From NCBI GenBank assembly GCA_003552485.1, contig PUMX01000406.1:1-11580 (forward strand): a DNA stretch of 11,580 bases. Reading direction: 5' to 3'. Position 1 is the stretch's first letter, and each line of letters starts with the position of its first letter. Source of the stretch: Candidatus Hydrogenedentota bacterium (lineage in GTDB: Bacteria > Hydrogenedentota > Hydrogenedentia > Hydrogenedentales > SLHB01). The notes beneath the pieces were generated by a model. The model was not told the DNA's origin. It saw only the letters and a list, made by a program, of their open reading frames with translations, and made no database searches. Shown in pieces: positions 1-7,449 of this stretch. The position numbers and the translations under genes are program-made.

Positions 1-521
1 AACGTCTCGCCCTGCATTTGTTGAGCGCGCCCGCCGAAGAAGCCGAGCAGCTCAGCGAAGCCATTCGCGAGGCGCGATCGCGCATTGCCCGCTGTTCCAT
101 TTGCTGCGACCTGACCGAGGGCGATCCCTGCCCGATTTGCGCAAATCCTCGCCGTGATCATGGCGCTATTTGCGTCGTTGAACGGCCGTCGGGAACCATG
201 GCCATTGAAAAAGGGGGCGGATTTAAGGGGGTCTATCACGTGCTGCATGGCGCCTTGAATCCCCTGGACGGCGTGGGGCCCGACGAGCTTACCGTTGCGC
301 GTTTGCTTGCGCGCGTTGAAGCGGGCGGCGTGAACGAAGTCATCCTGGCCACCAACGCCACCGCCGAAGGCGAGGCGACGGCCCTTTATCTGGCCAAACA
401 ACTCAACAGCCGTGGAGTTGCCGTATCGCGCATTGCCCATGGCGTGCCGATGGGGGGCGGGCTCGAGTACGCGGATGACGCTACTCTCGCCCACGCATTG
501 GATGGCCGCATTCGCCTGTAA
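1..521 (+). CDS. recR: Recombination mediator RecR, 3' part (5' end outside the window)
   Basis: RecR works with RecO, and RecF in many species, to load RecA on gapped single-stranded DNA during recombinational repair. The reading frame is open from the left edge (first full codon at position 3, giving R-L-A-L-H-L-L), which matches the end of the RecR helix-hairpin-helix, so the true start lies upstream. About 172 residues are visible out of the usual 200 or so. A four-cysteine zinc finger (CSIC followed by CPIC, about 90-145) precedes a Toprim domain starting at ICVVE. The Toprim part contains the typical GGGFKGVYHVLHG and ATNATAEGEATALYL segments and the C-terminal ARIAHGVPMGGGLEY-type motif. 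The gene ends 30 bases before the end of convergent pilT. No strong intrinsic terminator is visible in that gap. Identity is very secure. Confidence 0.96.
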   Translation, partial: RLALHLLSAPAEEAEQLSEAIREARSRIARCSICCDLTEGDPCPICANPRRDHGAICVVERPSGTMAIEKGGGFKGVYHVLHGALNPLDGVGPDELTVARLLARVEAGGVNEVILATNATAEGEATALYLAKQLNSRGVAVSRIAHGVPMGGGLEYADDATLAHALDGRIRL

Positions 522-551
522 CCCTTTCCGGCGGTTTGCGGCGGGCGAGGC

Positions 552-1640
552 TCAATTGGTGCGCAATCCTTGAATCCGCAGTTTGAGGTCGCGCGGGCTG
601 GTGGCGTGTACCAACGCGGTCTGCGCGCTGATCCATTCTTGTTTGTAGAGGTTGTACAAGGCCTGGTCAAAGGTCTGCATCCCATACTGGTCGGCCCCAT
701 CCTCGATGAGCTTCACAATATCCCGGAAACTCTTGCCTTGCTCGATAAACTCGCGCACCGTCCGGTTGCCTGTGAGGATTTCGGTCGCCACGACGCGCCC
801 GCTCCCTTTTTGTAGGGGGACGAGGCGCTGCGAACACACGGCGCGCAGTACGCTTGCCAGTTGTTTGCGGATCTGCGTCTGCTGGTGAGGCTCGAAAAAG
901 TCGATGATGCGGTTGAGCGTTTCGACAGCATCCACGGTATGCAGGGTGGAGAATACCAAGTGCCCGGTTTCCGCCGACGAGAGGGCGGTCTGAACGGTTT
1001 CGGCGTCGCGCATCTCGCCGATAAGTATCACGTCGGGGTCTTGACGCAGGGCGGCGCGCAACGCGTTGGCGAAGGACAGGGTATCATGCCCGACTTCGCG
1101 CTGGGTGACAATGGACATCTGGTCCTTGTGCACAAATTCCATGGGGTCTTCTATGGTTACAATATGCACCGCGCGAGTCCGGTTGATTTCGTCGACCATG
1201 GCGGCAAGGGTCGTCGATTTCCCGCTGCCCGTGGGGCCGGTAACCAGCACCAAGCCATTCTGGTGCTGACAGATCTTTGCGAGCACGACGGGCAGGCGCA
1301 GCGATTCAAGCGGCTCGATCTCCATGGGCACTGTCCGCATGACGATCCGGGTGTCGCCGTCGTCGCGGCAGACATTGACGCGAAAACGCGCACGGTCACT
1401 AAACGTGAATGAGGTGTCGAGTTCCAGCAAGCGCTTGTATCGCTCGATCTCGTCAGGTTCGGCGACAATGCTCAGCAGTTCATCGAGATCCTCGGCGGTA
1501 AGCACAGCTTTGCAGACGGGATGCAATACGCCGTCGATACGATACAGGGGCGGGCTGCCCACTTTGAGGTGAATGTCGGAGGCGTCGCGCTCCAGCGCGC
1601 CTTCCATAAGGGCTTCGAGCAAAGTGCTGGTACTATCCAT
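552..1640 (-). CDS. pilT: Type IV pilus retraction ATPase PilT
   Basis: This is a 362-residue hexameric secretion-type ATPase that works at the cytoplasmic base of the type IV pilus and depolymerises pilin to drive twitching motility. Visible motifs are Walker A GPTGSGKS (residues 135-142), the Asp box TIEDP (162-166), Walker B LIGEMRD (206-212) and the His box GHLVFSTLHT (226-235). Near the C terminus, TVREFIEQGK (294-303) sits where PilT has its AIRNLIREGK-like retraction motif. The N-terminal PAS-like part begins with the ASDIHLKVGSPP segment typical of PilT/PilU. The ATG at 1640 is supported by an AAGGGGA ribosome-binding site about 9 bases upstream. No pilin, pilB or pilC gene is in the window, so the rest of the apparatus must lie elsewhere. 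PilU is an alternative within the same subfamily. The gene lies 128 bases after tsaD and may be cotranscribed with it. Confidence 0.93.
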   Translation of the reverse strand: MDSTSTLLEALMEGALERDASDIHLKVGSPPLYRIDGVLHPVCKAVLTAEDLDELLSIVAEPDEIERYKRLLELDTSFTFSDRARFRVNVCRDDGDTRIVMRTVPMEIEPLESLRLPVVLAKICQHQNGLVLVTGPTGSGKSTTLAAMVDEINRTRAVHIVTIEDPMEFVHKDQMSIVTQREVGHDTLSFANALRAALRQDPDVILIGEMRDAETVQTALSSAETGHLVFSTLHTVDAVETLNRIIDFFEPHQQTQIRKQLASVLRAVCSQRLVPLQKGSGRVVATEILTGNRTVREFIEQGKSFRDIVKLIEDGADQYGMQTFDQALYNLYKQEWISAQTALVHATSPRDLKLRIQGLRTN

Positions 1641-1694
1641 GATGACTCATCCCCTTTTCCGCGGCGGGCGGACCCCATCCCCAATATTCAGTCC

Positions 1695-1710
1695 CCAGCG
1701 CCGACGCTGG
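1695..1710. other. Small perfect hairpin between tsaD and pilT
   Basis: CCAGCG and CGCTGG form a 6-bp perfect stem around a 4-base loop. In minus-strand RNA two further G-U pairs could extend it. It sits in the 128-base gap between the tsaD stop and the pilT start. No uridine run follows it on the minus strand, so it is not a canonical intrinsic terminator. It could be an attenuating or RNA-processing hairpin, or chance. Confidence 0.25.
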
Positions 1711-1768
1711 AACCACCACTTTTTGATGGTACCATGAAATCGCGCTGGTTTGCCGACGCCTTGAAGCG

Positions 1769-2746
1769 TCACGTCAGCGGAATCGTGGCACAGGCCGAGC
1801 TCGATAGGCCCGCGGTATACCCGTGCGCCCAACGGGAGGCGCCCGCCGCCGCGATCATGGCGCCGTTATCGACACACAGACTGAGCGGCGGTACATGCAC
1901 GGGTTCGCCGATTTCCGCCGTCAAACGCTCCCGCAACAGGCGGTTCGCCGCCACGCCGCCGGCCGCAACGAGCGCGGGCAATCGCGTTTCCTTTAATGCT
2001 CTCTTCACCTTGATGAGCAGCAAATCGATGGCGGCTGCCTGAAAACTGGCGGCGATATCCGCCACATTCCAACCATTCTCTTGGCGCAACGCATACAGCA
2101 CCGCGGTCTTCAGCCCACTGTAGCTAAAATCCAGGGAATCGTCGCTCCCCATGCCGCGCGGGAACATGAAGGCCTCGGGATCCCCGGACTCCGCCGCCTT
2201 CTGGATTGACGGCCCGCCGGGATACGGCAGCTCGAGGAGACGGGCCACTTTGTCGAACGATTCGCCCACAGCGTCATCGCGGGTCGCGCCCAACAGTTCA
2301 TATTCGTGGGGCTTCCGGCACGCGACCAGGCACGTGTGCCCTCCACTTACGATTAGGGTTAGGAACGGAAACGCGGGGGGCTCGTCAGTGAGGAACACCG
2401 AGAATACGTGCCCTTCAAGATGATGGACAGGCACATATGGCAGTTTGCGGGCGTATGCGAACGCTTTGGCGAAATTCACTCCGACGAGCAAGGACCCCAT
2501 GAGGCCGGGTCCGTATGTCGCCGCCACCGCGTCAATATTGTCGCCGCACTCCGCGAGAACCTCGCCAGTAAGTTGCGATATAACCTCGGTGTGACGCCGC
2601 GACGCGATTTCGGGCACGACGCCGCCGAACAAAGCATGCTCGCTGGCTTGAGATGCGAGCTTGTTGGCAAGTATGTGGCGGCCATCCTCGACAACGGCCA
2701 CGCCGGTTTCGTCGCACGAGGTCTCAATACCAAGGATCCGGCTCAT
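1769..2746 (-). CDS. tsaD: tRNA N6-threonylcarbamoyladenosine transferase TsaD
   Basis: TsaD transfers the threonylcarbamoyl group from threonylcarbamoyl-AMP to A37 of ANN-decoding tRNAs, acting in the cytoplasm with TsaB and TsaE. The 325-residue product starts MSRILGIETSCDETGVAVV, the family N-terminal signature. It has the metal-binding HHLEGH motif (residues 108-113; ligands H109 and H113), the nucleotide-binding VSGGHT segment (133-138), GGVAAN (263-268) and the third-ligand region VDNGAMIA (D293). It is slightly shorter than the common 335-345 residues but ends in the usual place. The ATG shares one base with the stop of the upstream deacetylase gene (TGATG), so translation is probably coupled. 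No tsaB or tsaE is visible nearby. Confidence 0.95.
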   Translation of the reverse strand: MSRILGIETSCDETGVAVVEDGRHILANKLASQASEHALFGGVVPEIASRRHTEVISQLTGEVLAECGDNIDAVAATYGPGLMGSLLVGVNFAKAFAYARKLPYVPVHHLEGHVFSVFLTDEPPAFPFLTLIVSGGHTCLVACRKPHEYELLGATRDDAVGESFDKVARLLELPYPGGPSIQKAAESGDPEAFMFPRGMGSDDSLDFSYSGLKTAVLYALRQENGWNVADIAASFQAAAIDLLLIKVKRALKETRLPALVAAGGVAANRLLRERLTAEIGEPVHVPPLSLCVDNGAMIAAAGASRWAHGYTAGLSSSACATIPLT

Positions 2747-4368
2747 CAGCGCACCAGCTCCGAGACATGCGCCAACGTGACGCCCTCCTCTTCAAGCCGT
2801 TCGAGCAATTCGCCGGCCATATCCGCGAACGGGGTATGGAAGTGCCCTATGGCGATGGCCTGGCCTTGGCGTTTGCATCGGTCGATGAAGTGTTCAAACG
2901 CCTCACGGATTTTCTCCGGTTCGGGGTCATGATCGAGAAACACGTGACGCCGCGCTGTGGGAATCCCAAGCTCGCTCGCGAGCTTGTGAGCAACGCTGTC
3001 TGGGGTGGTCATGCTGTCGACGAAGTAGTAATTGGTGTCTTCGAGGGCGGCGAACAGTCGGTGCATGGCCTCGGGATCCGAGGTGAACCGGGATCCCATA
3101 TGGTTATTGATTCCCTTCGCGCCGGGGGTTTCGGCCAAGGCTTCTTCAATATACCGAGCCACTTCCTCGCTCTTCATGTCCACTCGGAGTTCGTTGGGAT
3201 AATGCACATTCTCGTCGTTCGCCTGCATGGGCATGTGAAGCATCACTTCGAAACCGCGTTCGGCCGCCCGTTCCGCAAGACTGCGCGCCTCGGGCGTGTA
3301 GGGGAGTATGGCCAGCGTCAGGGGCGCGTCCAGTTGCAGGATGGCCTCAGTTCGGCTCCCGCCGTAACCGCCGTCATCCACGATGATCGCAGCGTATATG
3401 GGGCCATCGGGATCCCGCCGATCAGCTTCGGGCGCCGGCTCCACGTAGGCTTCTGCTTCAGGCGGTGTATCGTCCGGCGCCGACGGTTCCGGGACCACGC
3501 CGGTGTCGAGTTGCTCCCTAAGCTCCGGCGAGGGCTCCAATTCAATGCGGATGCATTCGCAGCCGTCCCGCATCGCCATAATGGAGACGGTCAGCGGATG
3601 ACCGTGCGACACGCCGTACACGCGCGCGCCAAACGGCGCCAAGGTTTCCGCAAGATGCTCGATCAACAGGGCCGTGTCCATATCTTCTTCGAGTACGCCT
3701 TCGAAAACATGGGGCGCGCAATCCTCCTCCGCCAACAACTCTGGCGGAGGATCATGGCGGCCGGTGAGCCGAAGCGGGGCTTCGGTTTGGGAAAGGGCGT
3801 CAGCGGTTGCAGCCGCCAGATCGGCGCAGGGACTGTCCCGGCGGGGGTCCGGTTCAGGCGGCGCGGCGCTTTGCAATCGCGCCAACGCGACCTCGCGGCC
3901 GCCGAAACTCAGCCGGAGTATCGTTTCCTCCGGTGCTTCTCCAGCTTCCTCGTAGACCGCTATGTCGCGCACTGTCAGTTCGCGTATGAGGTAATACCGA
4001 AGATCGTCCATATTCAGCGCTTGCGGCGCTTCGGCTTCATACACCGCATAATCCCAATAGGCGCGTTCATCCGTTTGACGCTCGACGCTCAATGGCGTAA
4101 CCGAGTCGGGCGGTAGCCCGTGGGCGATCAGCGCACGCTCTAATTCGGCGTGAACCTGATTCGACGCGGGGACGAGGTCCAGCGGCCGCGTGTGCAGAAA
4201 ATAGGCGGCCAGGCCCAACGCGGCCAGCCCGCACAACGCCGCAACGCCGTAGGCAAATAGGATTCTTCCCCAAGCCACGGGTGGGGCTGGCTTATCTGTT
4301 GGGACCTTACCCTCGGCTTCTCTGCCACGAGGTTCTCTGCGGCCTGCGCCGGAACCTTCTTCCATCAT
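2746..4368 (-). CDS. Membrane-anchored divergent polysaccharide deacetylase family protein (DUF610/YibQ-like)
   Basis: This product of about 540 residues has three parts. A charged N-terminal tail leads into one membrane segment (about 34-57). An uncharacterised region (about 70-280) follows, then an acidic, proline-rich linker (about 280-322). The C-terminal domain (about 324-540) is the divergent polysaccharide deacetylase fold, with IIVDDGGYG (328-336), LHMPM (377-381), NNHMGSRFT (421-429), VDS (450-452) and IGHFH (507-511) matching the conserved metal and active-site positions of that family. Members are assumed to act on envelope glycans, but the substrate is generally unknown. I chose the ATG at 4368 over an in-frame ATG at 4383. 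It overlaps the murI stop by 4 bases (ATGA) and has a GGTGGA ribosome-binding site 6 bases upstream. The stop overlaps the tsaD start by one base. Confidence 0.85.
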   Translation of the reverse strand: MMEEGSGAGRREPRGREAEGKVPTDKPAPPVAWGRILFAYGVAALCGLAALGLAAYFLHTRPLDLVPASNQVHAELERALIAHGLPPDSVTPLSVERQTDERAYWDYAVYEAEAPQALNMDDLRYYLIRELTVRDIAVYEEAGEAPEETILRLSFGGREVALARLQSAAPPEPDPRRDSPCADLAAATADALSQTEAPLRLTGRHDPPPELLAEEDCAPHVFEGVLEEDMDTALLIEHLAETLAPFGARVYGVSHGHPLTVSIMAMRDGCECIRIELEPSPELREQLDTGVVPEPSAPDDTPPEAEAYVEPAPEADRRDPDGPIYAAIIVDDGGYGGSRTEAILQLDAPLTLAILPYTPEARSLAERAAERGFEVMLHMPMQANDENVHYPNELRVDMKSEEVARYIEEALAETPGAKGINNHMGSRFTSDPEAMHRLFAALEDTNYYFVDSMTTPDSVAHKLASELGIPTARRHVFLDHDPEPEKIREAFEHFIDRCKRQGQAIAIGHFHTPFADMAGELLERLEEEGVTLAHVSELVR

Positions 4369-5171
4369 GAGAAATCCACCCATTCTACTTCACGGAGTTC
4401 ATGACCCAGAAAGCGCGCGCCCGCTTCGGCGAAGCGCTGCGGACTGTCAGTAACCAGAAAGCGCTGCCGAGCCGTTTCTCCCTCGGGCGCAACCAGACCG
4501 GCGCCCCCGAGCACTTCCGCTACCACGGCCGACGTGGCCTCGGCGCTGTCAATAAGCGTCACGCTGTCTCCCATAACTTCCCCAATAACTGTCTTCAGCA
4601 AAGGATAATGTGTACACCCCAAAACCAGTGTATCCACCTCAGCTTGGCGCATCGAAGCGAGATAGTGGCTGGCCACCTGTCGCGGCACAGGGCCGTCGGT
4701 CCAGCCTTCTTCGGCCAAGGGCACAAAAAGCGGACAGTGTTGCGCCACTACCCGCAGGTCTTCGTTCACTCTCAGTAGCGCCTCCTGGTAGGCGCCGCTG
4801 CCTATTGTGGCTGCGGTGCCAATAACGCCTACGCGGCCGTTCCGGGTTTGGCTGGCCGCCGCCTGCGCGCCCGGCTCAATAACACCCAGCACAGGCGCGT
4901 CAAGTTCCGCGCGCAAACAGGGCAAGGCATAGGCTGACGCGGTGTTGCAAGCGACCACCAACAGCTTCACGCCCTGTTTGACAAGAACCCCGGCGCAGGC
5001 TTGTGCATAACGCTCCACTGTCGCCGCGGATTTCGAGCCATATGGCACGCGCGCCGTATCGCCCAAGTATAGCAATGGCTCGCTGGGCAAACGCTCGCGA
5101 ATCGCGCGCAGTACCGTGAGCCCCCCCATGCCCGAGTCGAAAATGCCAATGGCCTCCGCGCGATCGGTCAT
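4365..5171 (-). CDS. murI: Glutamate racemase MurI
   Basis: MurI is a cofactor-independent racemase converting L-glutamate to D-glutamate for the second residue of the peptidoglycan stem peptide. The 268-residue protein has the N-terminal IGIFDSGMGGLTVL segment and LGDTARVPYGSKS (36-48). Both catalytic cysteines are present in their usual contexts: VACNTAS (C75) and LGCTHYPL (C186). Length and motifs are normal, so it should be active. No good ribosome-binding site precedes the ATG at 5171. It sits immediately upstream of the deacetylase gene with a 4-base overlap and 105 bases after the GerMN gene. The murI/GerMN pairing resembles the racE-ysmB-gerM neighbourhood of Bacillus subtilis, which supports a conserved envelope context. 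Confidence 0.95.
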   Translation of the reverse strand: MTDRAEAIGIFDSGMGGLTVLRAIRERLPSEPLLYLGDTARVPYGSKSAATVERYAQACAGVLVKQGVKLLVVACNTASAYALPCLRAELDAPVLGVIEPGAQAAASQTRNGRVGVIGTAATIGSGAYQEALLRVNEDLRVVAQHCPLFVPLAEEGWTDGPVPRQVASHYLASMRQAEVDTLVLGCTHYPLLKTVIGEVMGDSVTLIDSAEATSAVVAEVLGGAGLVAPEGETARQRFLVTDSPQRFAEAGARFLGHELREVEWVDFS

Positions 5172-5187
5172 GCATGTACCGCGTGAA

Positions 5188-5203
5188 TTGTGGAATTACA
5201 CAA
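5188..5203. promoter_or_regulatory. Candidate operator palindrome upstream of murI
   Basis: TTGTG, six bases, then CACAA form a 5+5 bp inverted repeat 16 bases upstream of the murI start codon. Read on the minus strand it contains TGTAAT, a 5-of-6 match to a sigma-70 -10 box. No convincing -35 box is found at the right spacing. It could be a repressor site over a weak internal promoter, or coincidence in a more AT-rich stretch. Confidence 0.2.
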
Positions 5204-5276
5204 CAAAATCTGCTCGCATCCTTTATGCAGTCGCACGCGCACGGCGCCCCTGCGCTTACCGCAAAGCCATGGCCGT

Positions 5277-5915
5277 TCAGTTTGGGTTATTCCAACTCGG
5301 GTCGGGTCTGACGGGTTGGCCCAGATCCATGTGCGTCGCCAGTGATTCATGCGGCGGCGCCCCTTCGAGTAGGAAACGCACTTGCCGCACTGCCCCCTCT
5401 TGGCCCTGGACTCCGGCTTGGGTCAAGGTGTTGACCAATGAGTACACCATGAGCGCCTCTGCGGTGGTGGAACGAGCATTGTCTTGAAACGCCTCCCGGG
5501 ACAGGTCCACGACCAATTCTCCGTCCTCCAGCAGATACAACCCGCGCACCTGCGTCTGCTCTGGAAGCACGGGAGCCAAATCGGACTCGGGGCCGCTGGC
5601 GAGAGCGTCAATGACCCGGCGGCTGTTCTCGACCGTGCTCTCGCCCTGCTCGATGCTCCGGCGTTCTGCGCGCAGCGCGGGTTCGTCAGTCACAGCGAAA
5701 AACAAGGGCACTTCGCGCGTGCGAACGGCTTCCGGGGCCACGTAGTCCTCATCGTCCGCGATAAAGGGGTGTTCGGCGAACGAGAAGGGCGCCTGGCCCT
5801 GATTCAGCAGTTCATACACGAGGAATGCGAGGGCGAAAACCAGGAAGAGCGTAAACATGCCCCACGCCATCATCAACCCTCGCCGCAAAAGAGAACCCCG
5901 TTCCCTGTTACTCAC
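5277..5915 (-). CDS. Membrane-anchored GerMN-domain protein
   Basis: This 212-residue protein has a positively charged N terminus, one membrane segment (about 15-38), a short linker, and a GerMN domain (about 70-190). The domain shows the typical pattern of an initial beta strand (VPLFFAV), a helix, RGLYLLEDGELVVDLSREA and EALMVYSLVNTLTQ, then the closing VRQVRFLLEG strand. GerMN was named from the sporulation/germination protein GerM but is widespread in non-sporeformers. It is thought to be an extracytoplasmic interaction domain in envelope proteins rather than an enzyme. The start is GTG, with GGAGG 10 bases upstream. It begins 21 bases after the amidase stop and is followed by murI, so the three genes look like one peptidoglycan-related block. 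Nothing here indicates sporulation. Confidence 0.85.
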   Translation of the reverse strand: MSNRERGSLLRRGLMMAWGMFTLFLVFALAFLVYELLNQGQAPFSFAEHPFIADDEDYVAPEAVRTREVPLFFAVTDEPALRAERRSIEQGESTVENSRRVIDALASGPESDLAPVLPEQTQVRGLYLLEDGELVVDLSREAFQDNARSTTAEALMVYSLVNTLTQAGVQGQEGAVRQVRFLLEGAPPHESLATHMDLGQPVRPDPSWNNPN

Positions 5916-5936
5916 CTGCCGCGCGCCTCCATCCGT

Positions 5937-7157
5937 TCATTGGCCACGAAAGTCTTCTGCGCCCGCCGCGATGGCCGAGGCCGCTTCCGCGCGGAAGTCT
6001 TCCGCGCCCAGCATGGCTTCGCCTTCGGCGCTGTTTATGTTTCCCAACTCGATCAGCACGGAGGGGATCGTCAAGCCAGCCAGCAATCGACACGGAAGAC
6101 CACGCACTTCCGGCGCCGCCTCTCCAGTGGCGTTGGCCAAGGCCCCGGCGATCGTCTCGCCCAAGATTTGACTCTGCGCCGCCTGCGTGCGCTGCTGAGC
6201 GCGCAGAGCCGCGCTGCCGCGCCTGACGGGTTCGCTCTGGCCGGCGCCGTCCGCTTGGTGATAATAGACGGCGTGGCCTCGCGCTTGGCTGCTGTTTAGC
6301 GCGCCGGCGTGAATGCTAATAACCAGATTCGCATTTTCACGCTGGGCAATACGCTGCCGCTCTCCGGTCGAGACGCTGTGATCATCATCTCGCGTCAGCA
6401 CCACTCTGACGCCGGGCGTGTCCTCGAGACGGGCCCTGACTTCATGGGCCACGGCGAGGACCGCCTCCTTTTCGCTCAGCCCCGAAGGCCCAACGCCGCC
6501 ATAGTCGGAACCGCCGTGCCCTGGGTCCAGCACAATGGTGAAAGGCCGCTCAGGCTCAGGCGGCCGCTCCTCGAAAAGCCGGGGTAAATCGGGAGAGGGC
6601 TCGTCGAACTCGAGGTCGCGCAGCTCCTGCTCATGCAGCTCTGGTTCGTCGGCGCCGGGTCCGGTCTCATCGACTCTCAAGGGGGCGAGTTCGGGATCCG
6701 CGTCGGTGGGGGCCTCAGCCTGTATAGCGGCAGCGTGGTCAACGGCGCGAACGTCCATTGCAAAGGCCCGACGGAAAAACGGGGCCACGTCCTCGACAGC
6801 GATGTAAGCTCGGCCACCCTGCACTTCCAATTTGCGGCGCAGGGTGAACCAGCCACGCGGACTGGTTACCTCGGTGTCCCCGGTTCTAAGCCGGGCAGTG
6901 TTGTCTCCTATACGAACCGTCGCCTGAAAGCCGCGGCCCGTCACATCTCCGCCTGCGGCGGCCGCCAACGGCCCCAAGGCCACGTATTCCCGGCCGTCGA
7001 ACGTCGCCGTGGGCGGGGAAACGGGTTGGGACACCCCCTCGATGTTAAAAGTAGTTGCCGACGCCGTCCATACTGGCGCGGCCAGGGCCAGCGCCAACAC
7101 AGCCGCGGTCAGTAGCTTCAGCGGCGGTCTGCGCCCGTGGGTAGGATATCCTTGCAT
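5937..7157 (-). CDS. Secreted N-acetylmuramoyl-L-alanine amidase (Amidase_3) with N-terminal stalk-like domain
   Basis: This zinc amidase cleaves the bond between MurNAc and L-alanine in peptidoglycan. The 406-residue precursor has a signal peptide (about 1-34, with hydrophobic core LLTAAVLALALAAP and cleavage near TASA). A domain of about 35-145 resembles the copper-amine-oxidase-like N-terminal fold found on cell-wall proteins (REYVALGPLAAAAGGDV, RAYIAVEDVAPFF). An acidic linker (about 147-203) follows, then the Amidase_3 domain (about 206-400). Expected catalytic features are DPGHGG (H214), SEKEAVL (E229), SIHAG (H283) and the catalytic glutamate in SVLIELGNINS (E370). All are present, so it should be active, although the segment after H283 (GALNS rather than ADA-like) is slightly unusual. 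No clear ribosome-binding site precedes the ATG. It starts 10 bases after a small membrane-protein ORF and is followed by the GerMN gene. Confidence 0.9.
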   Translation of the reverse strand: MQGYPTHGRRPPLKLLTAAVLALALAAPVWTASATTFNIEGVSQPVSPPTATFDGREYVALGPLAAAAGGDVTGRGFQATVRIGDNTARLRTGDTEVTSPRGWFTLRRKLEVQGGRAYIAVEDVAPFFRRAFAMDVRAVDHAAAIQAEAPTDADPELAPLRVDETGPGADEPELHEQELRDLEFDEPSPDLPRLFEERPPEPERPFTIVLDPGHGGSDYGGVGPSGLSEKEAVLAVAHEVRARLEDTPGVRVVLTRDDDHSVSTGERQRIAQRENANLVISIHAGALNSSQARGHAVYYHQADGAGQSEPVRRGSAALRAQQRTQAAQSQILGETIAGALANATGEAAPEVRGLPCRLLAGLTIPSVLIELGNINSAEGEAMLGAEDFRAEAASAIAAGAEDFRGQ

Positions 7158-7167
7158 ATTATTCGGC

Positions 7168-7335
7168 TCAGTCTTGGCGTTGTTCGAGATGGTGAATGCG
7201 TTGCTGGATGATAGGGCTGTCGCCGGGATCGTGACCGGGGCCGTCGGACCGGGGAGTTACCCACAGCAACACCACACCCAACAACACAAACAACACGACT
7301 AGGATGACGGCGCCAATCTTGTTGCGCGTGCTCAT
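7168..7335 (-). CDS. Predicted 55-residue single-pass membrane protein
   Basis: An ATG at 7335 opens a 55-codon frame ending in TGA at 7168. The product has a short basic N terminus (MSTRNK), a strongly hydrophobic helix at about residues 7-26 (rich in Val and Leu, ending LLWV) and a polar tail of about 28 residues rich in Asp, Gly, Pro and later Gln, His and Arg. A GGATGA element about 6 bases upstream can serve as a ribosome-binding site. The frame fills the gap exactly, 15 bases after a micro-ORF and 10 bases before the amidase start, as expected for an operon member. The clear hydrophobic/polar partition argues against chance. I do not recognise a family. A membrane partner of the amidase or the GerMN protein is only a guess. 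Confidence 0.6.
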   Translation of the reverse strand: MSTRNKIGAVILVVLFVLLGVVLLWVTPRSDGPGHDPGDSPIIQQRIHHLEQRQD

Positions 7336-7350
7336 GAGAATTCATCCGGA

Positions 7351-7449
7351 TTAGTCGCGGCAACAGAACGCTTCCCCGTTCCTTACCACGGGGGCATGTC
7401 CAGATTGTCCGCATGCCGGGCAATAATCGAGCGGCGCTGTCTCGTTCAT
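7351..7449 (-). CDS. Predicted 32-residue cysteine-containing micro-protein (zinc-ribbon-like)
   Basis: An ATG at 7449 begins a 32-codon frame ending in TAA at 7351. The product carries C-P-A-C-G (C10 and C13) and a paired cysteine near the end (C29, C30). This resembles half of a zinc knuckle followed by a second cysteine pair. H18 could also bind metal. No ribosome-binding site is visible, and a GTG two codons upstream is an alternative start. A TATACT box 27 bases upstream suggests a very short leader. It lies between the YvyF-like gene, which also encodes zinc ribbons, and the small membrane protein. It is real only if the cysteines are conserved in relatives. No function is assigned. Confidence 0.4.
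   Translation of the reverse strand: MNETAPLDYCPACGQSGHAPVVRNGEAFCCRD

Noticed and set aside
522..551. Bidirectional terminator between recR and pilT
   Set aside because: The 30-base convergent gap is GC-rich, but I could not draw a convincing stem with a uridine run on either strand.
861..1412. A 183-codon plus-strand frame inside pilT
   Set aside because: It is antisense to the Walker motifs of PilT, with no ribosome-binding site or domain.
2653..4116. A 487-codon open frame on the plus strand opposite the deacetylase gene
   Set aside because: It is the antisense shadow of a GC-rich gene. Its product is rich in Arg, His and Gly with no recognisable domain, whereas the minus-strand frame has clear deacetylase motifs.
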